Position numbers and translations under genes: made by a program. Of a stretch of 64,000 bases of DNA, positions 1 to 9,894 are shown one piece after another. How positions within the stretch are numbered: position 1 is the first letter of the stretch; each line of letters begins with the position of its first letter. A model generated the notes under the pieces. It did not search any database. It was not told the DNA's origin and was given only the letters and a program-made list of their open reading frames with translations. Location: NCBI RefSeq assembly GCF_037892605.1, contig NZ_JBBKTU010000001.1, forward strand, positions 4,340,001 to 4,404,000, read 5' to 3'. Origin of the DNA: Lacibacter sp. H407. GTDB lineage: Bacteria > Bacteroidota > Bacteroidia > Chitinophagales > Chitinophagaceae.

Positions 1-154
1 AGCTGCTAAAAATAACCTGTATTTCATGTATAGCTGTTTTGGTAAAAATAAAAGATGACTTTCATCTCTGCCAGGAAAAGTGATCAGTGAAATGTTAAAA
101 ATCAACGAACTTCAAAGCAAACAAGATGTAATTCCATGCATTTGAATGAGTTCC

Positions 155-162
155 TATCTTTA
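155..162 (+). promoter_or_regulatory. possible -7 box upstream of the first gene pair
   Basis: TATCTTTA is one base from the Bacteroidota -7 consensus TAnnTTTG and lies about 115 bases before the ATG at 278. No -33 TTTG sits at the usual distance. Nothing else is evident in the first 277 bases; the upstream gene, if any, lies outside the window. Confidence 0.25.
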
Positions 163-277
163 CAACAATGTGAACATCTTCAATCGCTGGCTGTAACAGT
201 AAGTTGTGCGGATCGATTCGAAGCGTATAAAGAAGCATACACTACATTCAGCCGGAAAATTTCTAAATTGATCAATT

Positions 278-775
278 ATGAGAAACGATGATTTTCACGA
301 ACTCCCTCCCTGGGAAGATGATGAATTTGATAATGATGAGGAAGGCGAAAGCTGGAAGCCTAAGCCAACCAGGGAAGCTTGTAAAGCCATGTATGAACAA
401 TGGAACGAAGTAATGACGGTTTTACGTGCAGGACTCGATTCGCTCGAAGAAGCAAAAGACGATGGCTTGTTTGATAAAGATTATATTGAAGATTTTAAAG
501 GCACGCTGTTAGGCGATGCATTTGAAGTAGCAGTAAAGATCAGAAGTTCGGAATCCGGCATGTACATCATACGAATGGAAAATGCTTCCATTATCCGGAA
601 GAATGCGCAGTATATAAAAATATCCACTAATGGATTGTTAGCCGATGGACTGATGAGCGCAGAATATCGTCAAGTGATCAGAAATGAAATTGATACGTTT
701 CGTGAGCTGTTCAAAGCATGGGTATGCACATTTGAAAAAGATGAATTTGAAGATGAATGGGGTTTATTTATTTAA
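278..775 (+). CDS. hypothetical acidic protein, 165 aa
   Basis: I do not recognise a named family. The protein has a strongly acidic N-terminus (about residues 13-24 are mostly Asp and Glu), no signal peptide and no membrane segment, so it is probably cytoplasmic. The rest looks mainly helical, and another acidic patch (DEFEDE) sits close to the C-terminus. Its stop is only 25 bases before the helicase ATG at 801 on the same strand, so the two are probably co-transcribed. That suggests, but does not show, a role next to the helicase. Confidence 0.75.
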   Translation: MRNDDFHELPPWEDDEFDNDEEGESWKPKPTREACKAMYEQWNEVMTVLRAGLDSLEEAKDDGLFDKDYIEDFKGTLLGDAFEVAVKIRSSESGMYIIRMENASIIRKNAQYIKISTNGLLADGLMSAEYRQVIRNEIDTFRELFKAWVCTFEKDEFEDEWGLFI

Positions 776-800
776 AATTAAAAGAAGTTGATTTTTTTAC

Positions 801-2630
801 ATGCATCCACATATCCAAACATTACTGACTTGTATTGATTTAGAAGAAAAGGAACAGGCCAACCGTTATAAACTTGATCAGACGCACACGCTTCGGCAAT
901 TAAAAGCAGAAGGTCTTGCCCTGCATCCTATTGTTGTTACACGACGAAATTTTGGTTATGCCGATTATCCAGAGATCACATTCAAACTCAATTTTCCGCC
1001 CGAAGTAAATTTGTTTCGGGATGGTGCAGCCATTGAATGTTTTATTACAGGTGAAGAACCGGTGAAAGGCGTGCTGCTGAATCTCGATGGAAAGAATGGA
1101 GAGTTTCGATTATTTGCGCCCGACTTTCCTGATTGGATCGAAGATGATGGTGTTGGAATAAAATTGGCGCCTGATACACGTACCAGCAGCATCATGAAAA
1201 AAGTGATGCAGGGTTTGGAAAAAAATGAACCGCTTTTTCAACTGTTTGAACAACTGCATGCAGCCAATCCTGTAGCTGAAAGTTCTGCGCCCGCTGCAAT
1301 GCCATCGCTTGATTTTCGAAATGCAAAACTCAATGCCAGTCAGCAACAAGCAGTTTCCGCTGTTGTACAAAATGAAAACATCTGCATTGTACATGGGCCT
1401 CCGGGTACAGGAAAAACAACCACTTTGATCGAAGCCATCCTTCAACTGATAAAAGCCGGAGAGAAAGTTATAGTTGCTGCCCCCAGCAATACCGCTGTGG
1501 ATCATTTAGCTAAAGGCTTGATACAGCAAGGCGTTAACCTGTTACGTGTGGGTAACATCAGCAAAGTAGATGAACAGATCTTTACCCATACACCTGAAGG
1601 AAAATTAAAGACCAGCAATGCACAAAAAGAGATCAAGCAATTAAAAATAAGAGCGGAAGAATTCCGCAAGATGGCGTTGAAATACAAACGCAGTTTTGGC
1701 AAAGCAGAACGGGAACAACGAAGCTTGTTATTCAAAGAAGTAAAAAATATTCGTACAGAAATAAAAAAACTACAGGCCTACAACGAAGAAAAATTATTTG
1801 CTGAAGCAACTGTAATTGCCGGCACACCCATTGGTTTGTATGATGCAGGCATCAACCATCTTCATTTTCAAACATTGGTGATTGATGAAGCGGGGCAATG
1901 CATGGAACCCTTGGCATGGTGTATTTTTCCATTAGCAGATAAAGTTGTGTTAGCCGGTGATCATTGGCAGTTACCTCCTACCGTGTTAAGTCGGGAAGCA
2001 GCGGCACTTGGTTTCAACGAATCAATTTTAGAAAGAGCCGTCAGCAAAACCGAACATGTAATTCTGTTGAACACACAATACCGGATGCGGCAAGCGATTG
2101 CCGGTTTCAGCAGTCATTATTTTTATACGAACCTTTTGCATACGGCTGAGCATTTGCAAAACACGGGTGTGCATCTAACGTTTATTGATACAGCCGGATC
2201 AGGTTATAACGAAAAGCATGGACCGGACGGAAGCAGTTTGCAAAATGAAGGTGAGCTGGCAATTGTACAAAAGATCATGGAAACAGAAACACTCGATCTA
2301 TTAACTACTGCTTTTATTTCACCTTATGCCGGACAGGTAAGTGCTGCAAAAGAATTATTGCCAAAACAACTCCGCATCAGCACCATCGATAGTTTTCAGG
2401 GACAGGAAAAAGAAGCGATCGTTCTGTCATTGGTAAGAAGTAATGATGAAGGTGAGATCGGCTTTTTGAAAGATTACCGACGTATGAACGTTGCCATGAC
2501 AAGAGCGAAGGAACAACTATTTGTAATTGGCGATAGTGCAACCATAGGCGCTGATCCGTTCTATAATAAGTTCCTGACATATGTAGAAGAATATGGAACG
2601 TACAGAACGGTGTGGGAGTTTGAATTATAA
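801..2630 (+). CDS. UPF1/SMUBP2-type superfamily 1 DNA/RNA helicase
   Basis: This 609-residue protein carries the full set of superfamily 1B helicase motifs. They are Walker A GPPGTGKTT (about residue 199), Walker B DEAGQ (about 360), motif III GDHWQLPPT, motif IV QYRM (about 425), motif V STIDSFQGQE (about 529) and motif VI NVAMTRAKEQ (about 562). The 200-residue N-terminus matches the layout of the IGHMBP2/SMUBP2 group with its beta-barrel domain, and a charged lysine-rich insertion follows motif Ia. It should unwind nucleic acid with ATP in the cytoplasm; the substrate cannot be told from sequence. It follows the acidic protein at 278-775 with a 25-base gap. Confidence 0.93.
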   Translation: MHPHIQTLLTCIDLEEKEQANRYKLDQTHTLRQLKAEGLALHPIVVTRRNFGYADYPEITFKLNFPPEVNLFRDGAAIECFITGEEPVKGVLLNLDGKNGEFRLFAPDFPDWIEDDGVGIKLAPDTRTSSIMKKVMQGLEKNEPLFQLFEQLHAANPVAESSAPAAMPSLDFRNAKLNASQQQAVSAVVQNENICIVHGPPGTGKTTTLIEAILQLIKAGEKVIVAAPSNTAVDHLAKGLIQQGVNLLRVGNISKVDEQIFTHTPEGKLKTSNAQKEIKQLKIRAEEFRKMALKYKRSFGKAEREQRSLLFKEVKNIRTEIKKLQAYNEEKLFAEATVIAGTPIGLYDAGINHLHFQTLVIDEAGQCMEPLAWCIFPLADKVVLAGDHWQLPPTVLSREAAALGFNESILERAVSKTEHVILLNTQYRMRQAIAGFSSHYFYTNLLHTAEHLQNTGVHLTFIDTAGSGYNEKHGPDGSSLQNEGELAIVQKIMETETLDLLTTAFISPYAGQVSAAKELLPKQLRISTIDSFQGQEKEAIVLSLVRSNDEGEIGFLKDYRRMNVAMTRAKEQLFVIGDSATIGADPFYNKFLTYVEEYGTYRTVWEFEL

Positions 2631-2716
2631 GAGAGAGGAGCACGGAGAACACAAAGGCGTCACTAAGATTACAGAGGTTGCTTAGAGAACATGGTGTTTT
2701 CGTTGTTTCGGCTTTA

Positions 2717-3196
2717 TTATTTTCCTTCCAGCTTTCGCACCTGCTTTACATAATCATATTGCAGATCTTCATGCATGGCAGCAACAGCTTTCTCAATTTT
2801 CTTCAACTGAGCTTTGTAGATATTGCTGATGATGGTATTACTGTTAACAGCAGTACCAAGTTCTTTAATTCTAGTACACAAATGAATCAGAACTTCTGCT
2901 TCCACGGTTTCGCTTCCGCTGTAACGAATGTATTTGGCGGCTGTTCTTGTAATTTTTCGAAGAGTCTTTTTTACAAAATAAACATTGCTCTTATTGATAT
3001 CTTCAAACAGCCCGTCAACTTCTTCATTCACATGTTTGATGTATAACGCTGTATCATCAGCCTCAAATAACAAATAAGTAAGCAACTCCTTGTTCTCTTT
3101 CTTGAAACGTGCCAACCGCAAACAAAGCTCAGTTACTTTTGTTTGTGGCAGATTGATCAACTCCTGTTTAATTTCCTGTACTGTTGCTGCTTTCAT
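2717..3196 (-). CDS. hypothetical helical protein, 159 aa
   Basis: No family recognised. The protein is lysine-rich, appears almost wholly alpha-helical and has neither a signal peptide nor a membrane segment. It begins 14 bases after the stop of the secreted FKBP-type isomerase on the same strand, so the two form a likely two-gene operon. It is probably cytoplasmic, so a direct partnership with the exported isomerase is not obvious. Confidence 0.8.
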   Translation of the reverse strand: MKAATVQEIKQELINLPQTKVTELCLRLARFKKENKELLTYLLFEADDTALYIKHVNEEVDGLFEDINKSNVYFVKKTLRKITRTAAKYIRYSGSETVEAEVLIHLCTRIKELGTAVNSNTIISNIYKAQLKKIEKAVAAMHEDLQYDYVKQVRKLEGK

Positions 3197-3210
3197 TCGC
3201 TGCTGTTACT

Positions 3211-4230
3211 TTATTTCACTTCTACAACTTCAATTTCAAATACCAATGTACTGTTAGGTGGAATCTTCGCTGCCCTGGTGCGGATGGAATACGATAGCCC
3301 TGATGGAATAACCAACTTGATCTTCCCTCCCACTTTACAAAACGGCACACCCAACTGCCATCCTTTGATCAATCGGTTCAACGGAAATGTAGCCGGCTTA
3401 TCTCTTGTTTGATCAAATACGGAACCATCACTTAACAAATACCCTTTGTAAAAAACAACCACGGTATCTGTTACCAATACTTGTCTGCCGGTACCATCTT
3501 TCATAATACTGTAATAAATATCATTTCCTTTTGTTTTTGCATCGGTCTTGCCATCTTTGATCATTTGCAGGATCATTTGCTCATCTGCTTCCATTTGTTT
3601 TACACTGTCAACATTTGAAAAAGGCGCAAGTACCGGTGCCTTGGAAGCGGTTGTTGTAAATTCTTTGAATGAACCGTTGACACGTTGTGCCCACAACTGT
3701 TGAACCTGTAATGCAAGTGGATATTTTTTCCGTAAAGAAGTAAAGCCGGTTGCTGTTTTTAGAAAACCCCAACGTCCATTTATTTTACAAGTGCCGATCA
3801 GTTTCCATTTGCTTTCTTTCGCTAAATAAACATAACCGGAGTAGAGCGTAAAGTTGGCAGCCGAATCGCTTGCGGTGGCAATATAAAGCTGCATTTTTTC
3901 ATTTGCAGGAAGATCGTATTCCCATTCCAGTTCACCGGGCTTATCCAGTTCTACATCAATACCGGTTGCAACCACTTCAGCAGTTTCCGGAAATGTAAAC
4001 ACGATTTCTTTTTCTTTTTTATCGGCCTCAACAAACAATTTTACATCGCCTGCTTGCACTCCCGCTTTCACCTCTTTTCTTGTTTTGATCTCCTGCGCAT
4101 TCACCTGTACAAGTACTCCACTTATACGAAGACTGTCGGGAAAAGAGTGAGTGGTATCAGAAAAATGAATCGCCGCTTTTCCAAGCGTAGCAGCGAAAAT
4201 AAAAGCGATGCTGAAAAAACAGTATTTCAT
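3211..4230 (-). CDS. secreted FKBP-type peptidyl-prolyl cis-trans isomerase
   Basis: The last 110 or so residues are a typical FKBP domain: they include VVVFYKGYL, DGSVFDQT, PLNRLIKGWQ and the closing IPPNSTLVFEIEVVEV. The family isomerises X-Pro bonds and helps exported proteins fold. I chose the ATG at 4230 because it gives a clean signal peptide (MKYCFFSIAFIFAATLGKAA), making 339 residues. An upstream ATG at 4272 would bury the signal sequence. The 200 residues between signal and FKBP domain are beta-rich and of unknown function, so this is a longer multi-domain form. It probably acts in the periplasm. Confidence 0.9.
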   Translation of the reverse strand: MKYCFFSIAFIFAATLGKAAIHFSDTTHSFPDSLRISGVLVQVNAQEIKTRKEVKAGVQAGDVKLFVEADKKEKEIVFTFPETAEVVATGIDVELDKPGELEWEYDLPANEKMQLYIATASDSAANFTLYSGYVYLAKESKWKLIGTCKINGRWGFLKTATGFTSLRKKYPLALQVQQLWAQRVNGSFKEFTTTASKAPVLAPFSNVDSVKQMEADEQMILQMIKDGKTDAKTKGNDIYYSIMKDGTGRQVLVTDTVVVFYKGYLLSDGSVFDQTRDKPATFPLNRLIKGWQLGVPFCKVGGKIKLVIPSGLSYSIRTRAAKIPPNSTLVFEIEVVEVK

Positions 4231-4323
4231 ATTATAAAATAAGAAACCAAACATACTAAAAGCATGCATCACTGTAATGAAAAATAAAAAGGAAACAAAA
4301 AGCGGTGATCCATGCAGGGTTTG

Positions 4324-6279
4324 CTAACGTATCAACGTAATAACACCTTTGCGTTCAAAAATCTTTTCATCAATTCCCAACCCTCTGAACTGCCACACAT
4401 ACACACCGGGAAGTTGTGGCAATCCTTTAAATGTACCATCCCAGCCAGGTGCACCTGGTGTCCATGAGAAAAGTTGAAGCCCCCACCGGTTAAATACTCT
4501 GAATGAATAAACTGTTTTAATACCTTCTGATATCGGAATAACACGATCATTGAGTTGATCGTTGTTTGGTGTAAAAGCATTTGGAACAAAAATGGTGATC
4601 TCTTTAATTGTTTTCACCAATTGTGTATCGATGGTCAAGCAACCGGCTGCCGATGTAATTTGAATACGGTATAACTGATTGCTGATGGTTCCGTTTTGAA
4701 AGATGGGATTTAACAAGGCTGGATTATCAAGATACAGCGGCGGCATCCACAATACCTCTGCACCGAAGTTGCGTGCTGTTAATGTGAGTGCTGTATTTTG
4801 AAATGTATATTGTACAGGATATGTTATCCCGACAGCAGGCACTTCAATATTTATCTGGATACGCCTTGTTGGCAATTCACAGCCATCTCTGTTACGTACC
4901 ATTGCAGAATAATTTCCCGTTGTTAATACTCGATAACGATTTTGTCGTGCACCGCTTATGGCCGCACCATCTTTGTACCACTGTACAAACATATCATCAT
5001 CTACAACCAATACCGCACTATCGCCGGTGGTACTGCAGAAATCAGTTTTGCCTAACAACAGTAACGAGGTATCAGGGACGGATGAATTAACAAACACCGT
5101 ATCTCGTTTAAAACAACCTCCGCCACCACTCGACACCGTTAGTACATACTGTGTTGGCAACAATGGACTCGCAAACGGATTTGAAATATTAGGATCGGAT
5201 AAGCCGGTAACGGGCGACCATCGATAACTAAGACCCGGCTTTGCATTTTCTCCAATGAGTACAGGTGTAGTGCCACAATACAATGTATCCTTGCCTGCAT
5301 TGGCAGGAAGGGTCAATGTATCTACTAAACGGGCATATAACGTGTCTTTACATCCATATCCGTCGTAAGGCGTTACTTCCACTGCTAACAAAGAACCGGT
5401 TGGATATGGTGGACGTAAAATGAGATTCGGGCTATTCCCTAATTGTTGTGTAAAGCTGCTGTTAAACCATTTGTACTCTTGAAAACCAAACGGTGCCACC
5501 ACATTTACAGACGTATCGGCCGGACAAAATGTAGCACCTGTAAACTCACCGGTACATTCTGTATTTACATCGATATATGCATATCCAAAATGGCGAACAA
5601 ATGTGCAATCGCTGGTTTTAAAAAACAAGCGGATCGTTTTACCTGCCTGTCCATTTAAATTGATCGTTACTGCTGTCCAGTCTTTGCACCAAACCGGTGT
5701 GTTCTCCACTTGCCTGTTTCCTGATTCAAAAAAGCCCGGCAATGCAGAACCAAAAGGGATGAATTTAAACGAAGAACATTCGATGAGTGTGTTATCTGTA
5801 ACATTCGTTACTTCTATTTCTAAGCGAGGTTGTTCCGCATCACGATGATTAGGCCCTTCGAATACAACGGCATAATGATAGGTAATGGAATAGGTATTCA
5901 TGTTCGCCGGTATCGTAAACTCATATGATAATCCTTCGGCTTGTGCACCACCTTGTGTATTCCCTAACTTTACAGAATAACCACTTCCATTAGGACAAAC
6001 AACCGGAAAGTCGCCAAAGAAATCACGGTCAAATGCATTAGTAGCTCTTGAAAATATTTCATGTTGCCCACCATAAACAGCTCCTGTTGGATTGAGAGAC
6101 ATTACATTTTGTCCTGTACCTGCAGAAACAGAACCGGTATAAGCCGTCCAGTTATCAAAGCTTCCATTTTCAAAATCAATATTCGGAGGGCACTGTGCAA
6201 CAGGTTGTAAACACAAGAGTAAAGCAGCAAGGGTACTTACCAGAAATGCAAGGAATTTTCCATGTTCTCGAGTCCTCAT
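4324..6279 (-). CDS. type IX secretion (type B sorting) domain protein
   Basis: The protein has an N-terminal signal peptide ending near VAQC. Its last 85 or so residues form a gliding-motility-associated type B C-terminal domain, with FVPNAFTPNNDQLNDR, YSFRVFNRWG, PGWDGTFKG and GVYVWQFRG as hallmarks. That domain directs export through the type IX system to the cell surface. The middle looks like several Ig/PKD-like beta-sandwich modules with paired cysteines, after an N-terminal region resembling a carbohydrate-binding fold. No catalytic domain is visible, so an adhesin or structural surface role is likely. It lies 93 bases upstream of the FKBP gene on the same strand. Confidence 0.9.
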   Translation of the reverse strand: MRTREHGKFLAFLVSTLAALLLCLQPVAQCPPNIDFENGSFDNWTAYTGSVSAGTGQNVMSLNPTGAVYGGQHEIFSRATNAFDRDFFGDFPVVCPNGSGYSVKLGNTQGGAQAEGLSYEFTIPANMNTYSITYHYAVVFEGPNHRDAEQPRLEIEVTNVTDNTLIECSSFKFIPFGSALPGFFESGNRQVENTPVWCKDWTAVTINLNGQAGKTIRLFFKTSDCTFVRHFGYAYIDVNTECTGEFTGATFCPADTSVNVVAPFGFQEYKWFNSSFTQQLGNSPNLILRPPYPTGSLLAVEVTPYDGYGCKDTLYARLVDTLTLPANAGKDTLYCGTTPVLIGENAKPGLSYRWSPVTGLSDPNISNPFASPLLPTQYVLTVSSGGGGCFKRDTVFVNSSVPDTSLLLLGKTDFCSTTGDSAVLVVDDDMFVQWYKDGAAISGARQNRYRVLTTGNYSAMVRNRDGCELPTRRIQINIEVPAVGITYPVQYTFQNTALTLTARNFGAEVLWMPPLYLDNPALLNPIFQNGTISNQLYRIQITSAAGCLTIDTQLVKTIKEITIFVPNAFTPNNDQLNDRVIPISEGIKTVYSFRVFNRWGLQLFSWTPGAPGWDGTFKGLPQLPGVYVWQFRGLGIDEKIFERKGVITLIR

Positions 6280-6432
6280 AATGTAGTAGACCGGGTAAGC
6301 AGGTGGAAGGCCCGGCCTACTAATTTAATCAAAATCGGCGAATTTGCTTTACAATTCAGGGTTATTTGTTTTTGTTGAAATGAATGCATTCACAGCAAGG
6401 GAATAGTGGAACAACAATTGGTGATTACACAT

Positions 6433-6466
6433 AAAAAAGCCGGTCAGCTTTTGAACTGACCGGCTT
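6433..6466 (-). terminator. rho-independent terminator of the S9 peptidase gene
   Basis: A perfect 11-base inverted repeat (AAGCCGGTCAG at 6437-6447 with CTGACCGGCTT at 6456-6466) has an 8-base loop. Read on the minus strand it is followed by a run of T. It begins about 19 bases beyond the stop of the S9 peptidase gene. Confidence 0.9.
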
Positions 6467-6484
6467 AGCTTATTTCTGCATTCG

Positions 6485-8995
6485 TTATTTAGAAGGATCG
6501 CCTTTTTCAATTTCACGGTTCATTTCTTCCATATCTACCGGCTGCGAATCATCGCCCAGCAAATGACGGGAGAAATAATCACACATCTTCCAGAAGAAGT
6601 ACTCCGTCATTGTGCCATAACCGTGACGCTGACCGGGAAGTACCACCAGTTCAAAACGCTTATTGGCTTTAATGAGAGCATTCGCCATGCGAAGTGTATT
6701 GGCAGGATGTACGTTGTTATCAATATCACCATGACTCAGCATCAAATGACCTTTCAGGTTTTTTGCCAATTCAGGATTCCGTTCAATTGAATAAATAAAA
6801 CTGGTATCGCCTTTATCATTCACCTGCTCTTTTACGCCATGATGTTTTTCGCTCCACCAACGGTTGTAAATATTGTTTTCATGATTACCTGCACTGCTCA
6901 CTGCTACTTTAAAGAAATCGGGATACACCAACATCGCTGCTGTGCTCATAAAACCACCACCGCTATGTCCATGAATACCCACTTTGTTTGCATCGATAAA
7001 CTTATGACGATAGCTCAGTTGTTCGATCGCAGTTTTCTTATCCTCCAAACCATAATCACGCAGGTTACCATACCCATAGTTATGATACCATTTGCTGCGT
7101 GATGGATGTCCACCTCTGTTACCAACGGTAATCACCACAAATCCTAATTGTGCCAGGCGATCCACACGATCCATTCCACGGCCAAATGCTTTATTCACGG
7201 CTTCCGTTTGCGGACCCGGATATACATACTCAATGATGGGATAAGTTTTTGTACTGTCGAAATCAAACGGCTTATACATAACACCATACAGATCTGTAAT
7301 GCCATCAGCTGCTTTTACTTTAAATGGTTCAGGAAATTTGTAACCCGCTTCAAACAAACCACTCATATCTGTTTTCTCCAACTGCATAATGGTTCTGCCA
7401 TTGTTGTCCTGCAACAACGACACAGGGGCTGTATTCACTCGTGAATAGGTGTTGATGAAATAGCGGCTGTTATCGTCCATGCTTGCACTGTTATCGAAAT
7501 TCGTTTCTGTAAGCTGCTTTAATCCTGTACCATCAAAGTTGATACGATACAGGTGGAGATAGTATGGATCTTCGTTGACGTTACGGCCATTCGCTGTGAA
7601 ATACAATACACGGTTTTTTTCATCAATGCTTTCAATGTCTTCGCAATGGAAAGCACCACTGGTGATTTGATTTTTGAGTTTACCATTTTCATCATACAAA
7701 TAAAAATGTGCCCAGCCATCACGCTCACTCCACTGGATCATTTCTTTACCGCCGTTCACCAAACCAAGCCGACGATTTTCAACATAGGTATTCATGCGTT
7801 CTTCAATGATCGGTGTAACGGTAGCAGTTGCAACATTCACCGCACAAACGTCGATGCGTTTCAGATCACGACTGGTGCGTGCCATGTAAAACTTTTCGTT
7901 GGTACCATGCCAGATCGTTGCACGGTTTTCTTCATCACGCTGATTTTGTTTTAACGGTGCCGACCATACAGCGATCTCCTGATCTTTAAATGCTGACGCA
8001 CTGATCTTCTTTGAGGTTTTGCTGTCGAAATTGAAAACATATACTTCACGGATCGGCGCTTCTTTTTCACCCGGCATCTGGTACTTGTATGTTTCCAATG
8101 TAGGACGTGGTTCCGCAATATTGTTGATCACCCACAGATCTTTCACCTTACGGTTATCCGTACGTGTAAGTGCAAAATGTTTGCCATCGGGGCTCCACAT
8201 TACAAATGCAGACTTGCGTTTATTCTTGTTCAACTCTTTTTCTACATTGGTCTCGTTACCAAAACCTCCGCCATAACCATAGTCTTCCACACCATCGGTT
8301 GTTAACTGATATTCAACAATGGTACTGTCATCTTCTTTGATCTGCGCTTTGCGGTAGTTAGCACTATCCATGTAATACAGGTTGTGCTTCTTTGAAAAAA
8401 GAACATATTTTTTATCAGGCGAAAATGTAGCCCATGTTAAACGGTCTTTTGGTTTTTCGTAATCTTTCAATTCAGTTAATACACCTGTGTTGAGGTTATA
8501 TTCGAAGTAGAAGATTTTTTTCTGGGTTGCAGCCGGAGCACCGGGGCGGGCTCCACCTCTTCCACCGGCACCTGTGGCACGGGTAGTGGTATCTTTCTTT
8601 ACTTCATCGATCGTACTTTTTACTTCGAACTGAATGCTGTTCTCATCGTTTGTAAACTTCAATCGTTCGATTGGCAAGTGCTGTGCGTCAAACGGGTCTT
8701 TTACAATCTTTGTAATTTCTGCAGCCAGTTTTGCATTGTCGAACATGTTTCGTTTGGTTCCTTTGGCAGCATCAACAATGTACCAGTACTTTCCGTCACG
8801 TGTTTCATACACGTACCAAAAACGATCGGATAATTTGAGCCAATGCGGATCAACTGATGTACTGAATAACATTTTGCTGATCTTGCCCGGGGCGAAGCGG
8901 GCAGCCAATGCATAATTTGCTTTTTTAGGTGCAGGCTGTTGTGCCTGCAAGGCAATAGAAAACATTGCCAGAAGAATGACAGATAAAATTCTCAT
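6485..8995 (-). CDS. S9 family prolyl oligopeptidase / DPP-IV-like peptidase
   Basis: This 836-residue exported peptidase has a signal peptide (MRILSVILLAMFSIALQAQ), a DPP-IV-type beta-propeller and a C-terminal alpha/beta-hydrolase domain. The triad is visible: Ser in GHSGGG (about 678), Asp in SHGDIDNN (about 757) and His in GQRHGYG (about 792). The family removes dipeptides or cuts short proline-containing peptides, here probably in the periplasm. A glycine/alanine/arginine-rich stretch at about residues 140-160 (GAGGRGGARPGAP) interrupts the propeller and is likely a disordered loop. The gene ends in a strong terminator and appears to be transcribed alone. Confidence 0.94.
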   Translation of the reverse strand: MRILSVILLAMFSIALQAQQPAPKKANYALAARFAPGKISKMLFSTSVDPHWLKLSDRFWYVYETRDGKYWYIVDAAKGTKRNMFDNAKLAAEITKIVKDPFDAQHLPIERLKFTNDENSIQFEVKSTIDEVKKDTTTRATGAGGRGGARPGAPAATQKKIFYFEYNLNTGVLTELKDYEKPKDRLTWATFSPDKKYVLFSKKHNLYYMDSANYRKAQIKEDDSTIVEYQLTTDGVEDYGYGGGFGNETNVEKELNKNKRKSAFVMWSPDGKHFALTRTDNRKVKDLWVINNIAEPRPTLETYKYQMPGEKEAPIREVYVFNFDSKTSKKISASAFKDQEIAVWSAPLKQNQRDEENRATIWHGTNEKFYMARTSRDLKRIDVCAVNVATATVTPIIEERMNTYVENRRLGLVNGGKEMIQWSERDGWAHFYLYDENGKLKNQITSGAFHCEDIESIDEKNRVLYFTANGRNVNEDPYYLHLYRINFDGTGLKQLTETNFDNSASMDDNSRYFINTYSRVNTAPVSLLQDNNGRTIMQLEKTDMSGLFEAGYKFPEPFKVKAADGITDLYGVMYKPFDFDSTKTYPIIEYVYPGPQTEAVNKAFGRGMDRVDRLAQLGFVVITVGNRGGHPSRSKWYHNYGYGNLRDYGLEDKKTAIEQLSYRHKFIDANKVGIHGHSGGGFMSTAAMLVYPDFFKVAVSSAGNHENNIYNRWWSEKHHGVKEQVNDKGDTSFIYSIERNPELAKNLKGHLMLSHGDIDNNVHPANTLRMANALIKANKRFELVVLPGQRHGYGTMTEYFFWKMCDYFSRHLLGDDSQPVDMEEMNREIEKGDPSK

Positions 8996-9080
8996 GCTGT
9001 GATGGTTTGTTATGAACGAAATTCAGAAACACTGTTCCTGAATTTTTAAAGATAGGTGGGGAAATCATACCAATAGCTGC

Positions 9081-9106
9081 AACCGTTTATAAATACATAA
9101 ACGGTT
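9081..9106. repeat. 10-base perfect inverted repeat upstream of the S9 peptidase
   Basis: AACCGTTTAT at 9081-9090 pairs perfectly with ATAAACGGTT at 9097-9106 across a 6-base loop. It lies 86 bases before the S9 peptidase ATG and 49 bases beyond the stop of the next upstream gene. There is no T run on either side, so it could be an operator or an RNA stem rather than a standard terminator. Confidence 0.6.
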
Positions 9107-9154
9107 CAGATAACGGGTGAATGTTCGATTAATCTTTAAAAGCTGTGAATTTCG

Positions 9155-9865
9155 TTAATTCCTGGTCCATATTTCATGGATGGGCTCCCCTCTTGAACTG
9201 AGGCCGGAATGGTGCCAGTTGTTCCCTTCCACTTTACCATCAAAGCTTAACGAAGCGCCCACCCGTGAACTGTCACGGGAAAAGAATTCAATGGTTTCGG
9301 TGTACTTGCCGTTTACAAATGTGTAGGTGCCACCACCGGTACCAAAAAACTCTTTGGTTTCAACATTAATAGCGATCCATTGGAAACGTGAACCGGTTAA
9401 TAGTTTAATTGTGCGTCTTGCACCGGGCGTAATGGTTTGCATGTTGCCATTTACTACACGACCGGTAATAAACCAATGACCGGCCAAAGCAGCTTTGCCA
9501 TCATCCATACGTGTAAAAGTTTGACTGCTGCTCTCTTTAGTTATGACAAGTGATTGATTGCTGATCGCAAATTTCATTACCTCATCGGTACCAACTTTTT
9601 CTTTGTTGGCTGTATGAAAAAAAAGTTTTGTATTCAATTGATCGCCACTTACGGTGTAATCGCCACCCAGCGTCCAGTCAAATCGTTTATTTGATATGTC
9701 ATACTGCGTACATGAATAATGACCATCCTGGAAAAGCCAGGTAGTAATTGTTGTACCATCTGTTTTTGTCCATGAACCACCAATGGATGTTTGTGCAGCA
9801 GTTGATGCAATACCTGTTATCATAACCATTACCAGCAATCCAACTGTATTGATGATCTGTTTCAT
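9155..9865 (-). CDS. secreted beta-rich protein, DUF4488/lipocalin-like
   Basis: A signal peptide ends near STAAQ. The mature part has two similar halves, each starting with a GxW motif (GGSWTKTDG and AGHWFITGR) and holding alternating beta strands, as in lipocalin-like or DUF4488-type secreted proteins of Bacteroidota. No catalytic residues can be named. It starts 30 bases after the stop of the NamZ-like gene on the same strand, so the pair is probably one operon and may act together in the envelope. The family call is tentative. Confidence 0.75.
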   Translation of the reverse strand: MKQIINTVGLLVMVMITGIASTAAQTSIGGSWTKTDGTTITTWLFQDGHYSCTQYDISNKRFDWTLGGDYTVSGDQLNTKLFFHTANKEKVGTDEVMKFAISNQSLVITKESSSQTFTRMDDGKAALAGHWFITGRVVNGNMQTITPGARRTIKLLTGSRFQWIAINVETKEFFGTGGGTYTFVNGKYTETIEFFSRDSSRVGASLSFDGKVEGNNWHHSGLSSRGEPIHEIWTRN

Positions 9866-9894
9866 GTTTCTATGGTTTTTTTGTTAAAGCTACA

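Noticed and set aside
136-291. A 51-codon open frame on the plus strand, overlapping the 278-775 gene by 14 bases
   Set aside because: Its start lies upstream of the likely promoter box at 155-162, so it would not be transcribed from it, and no family or start signal is visible.
7553-7954. A 133-residue plus-strand open frame
   Set aside because: It is antisense to the S9 peptidase, which has full family motifs on the other strand.
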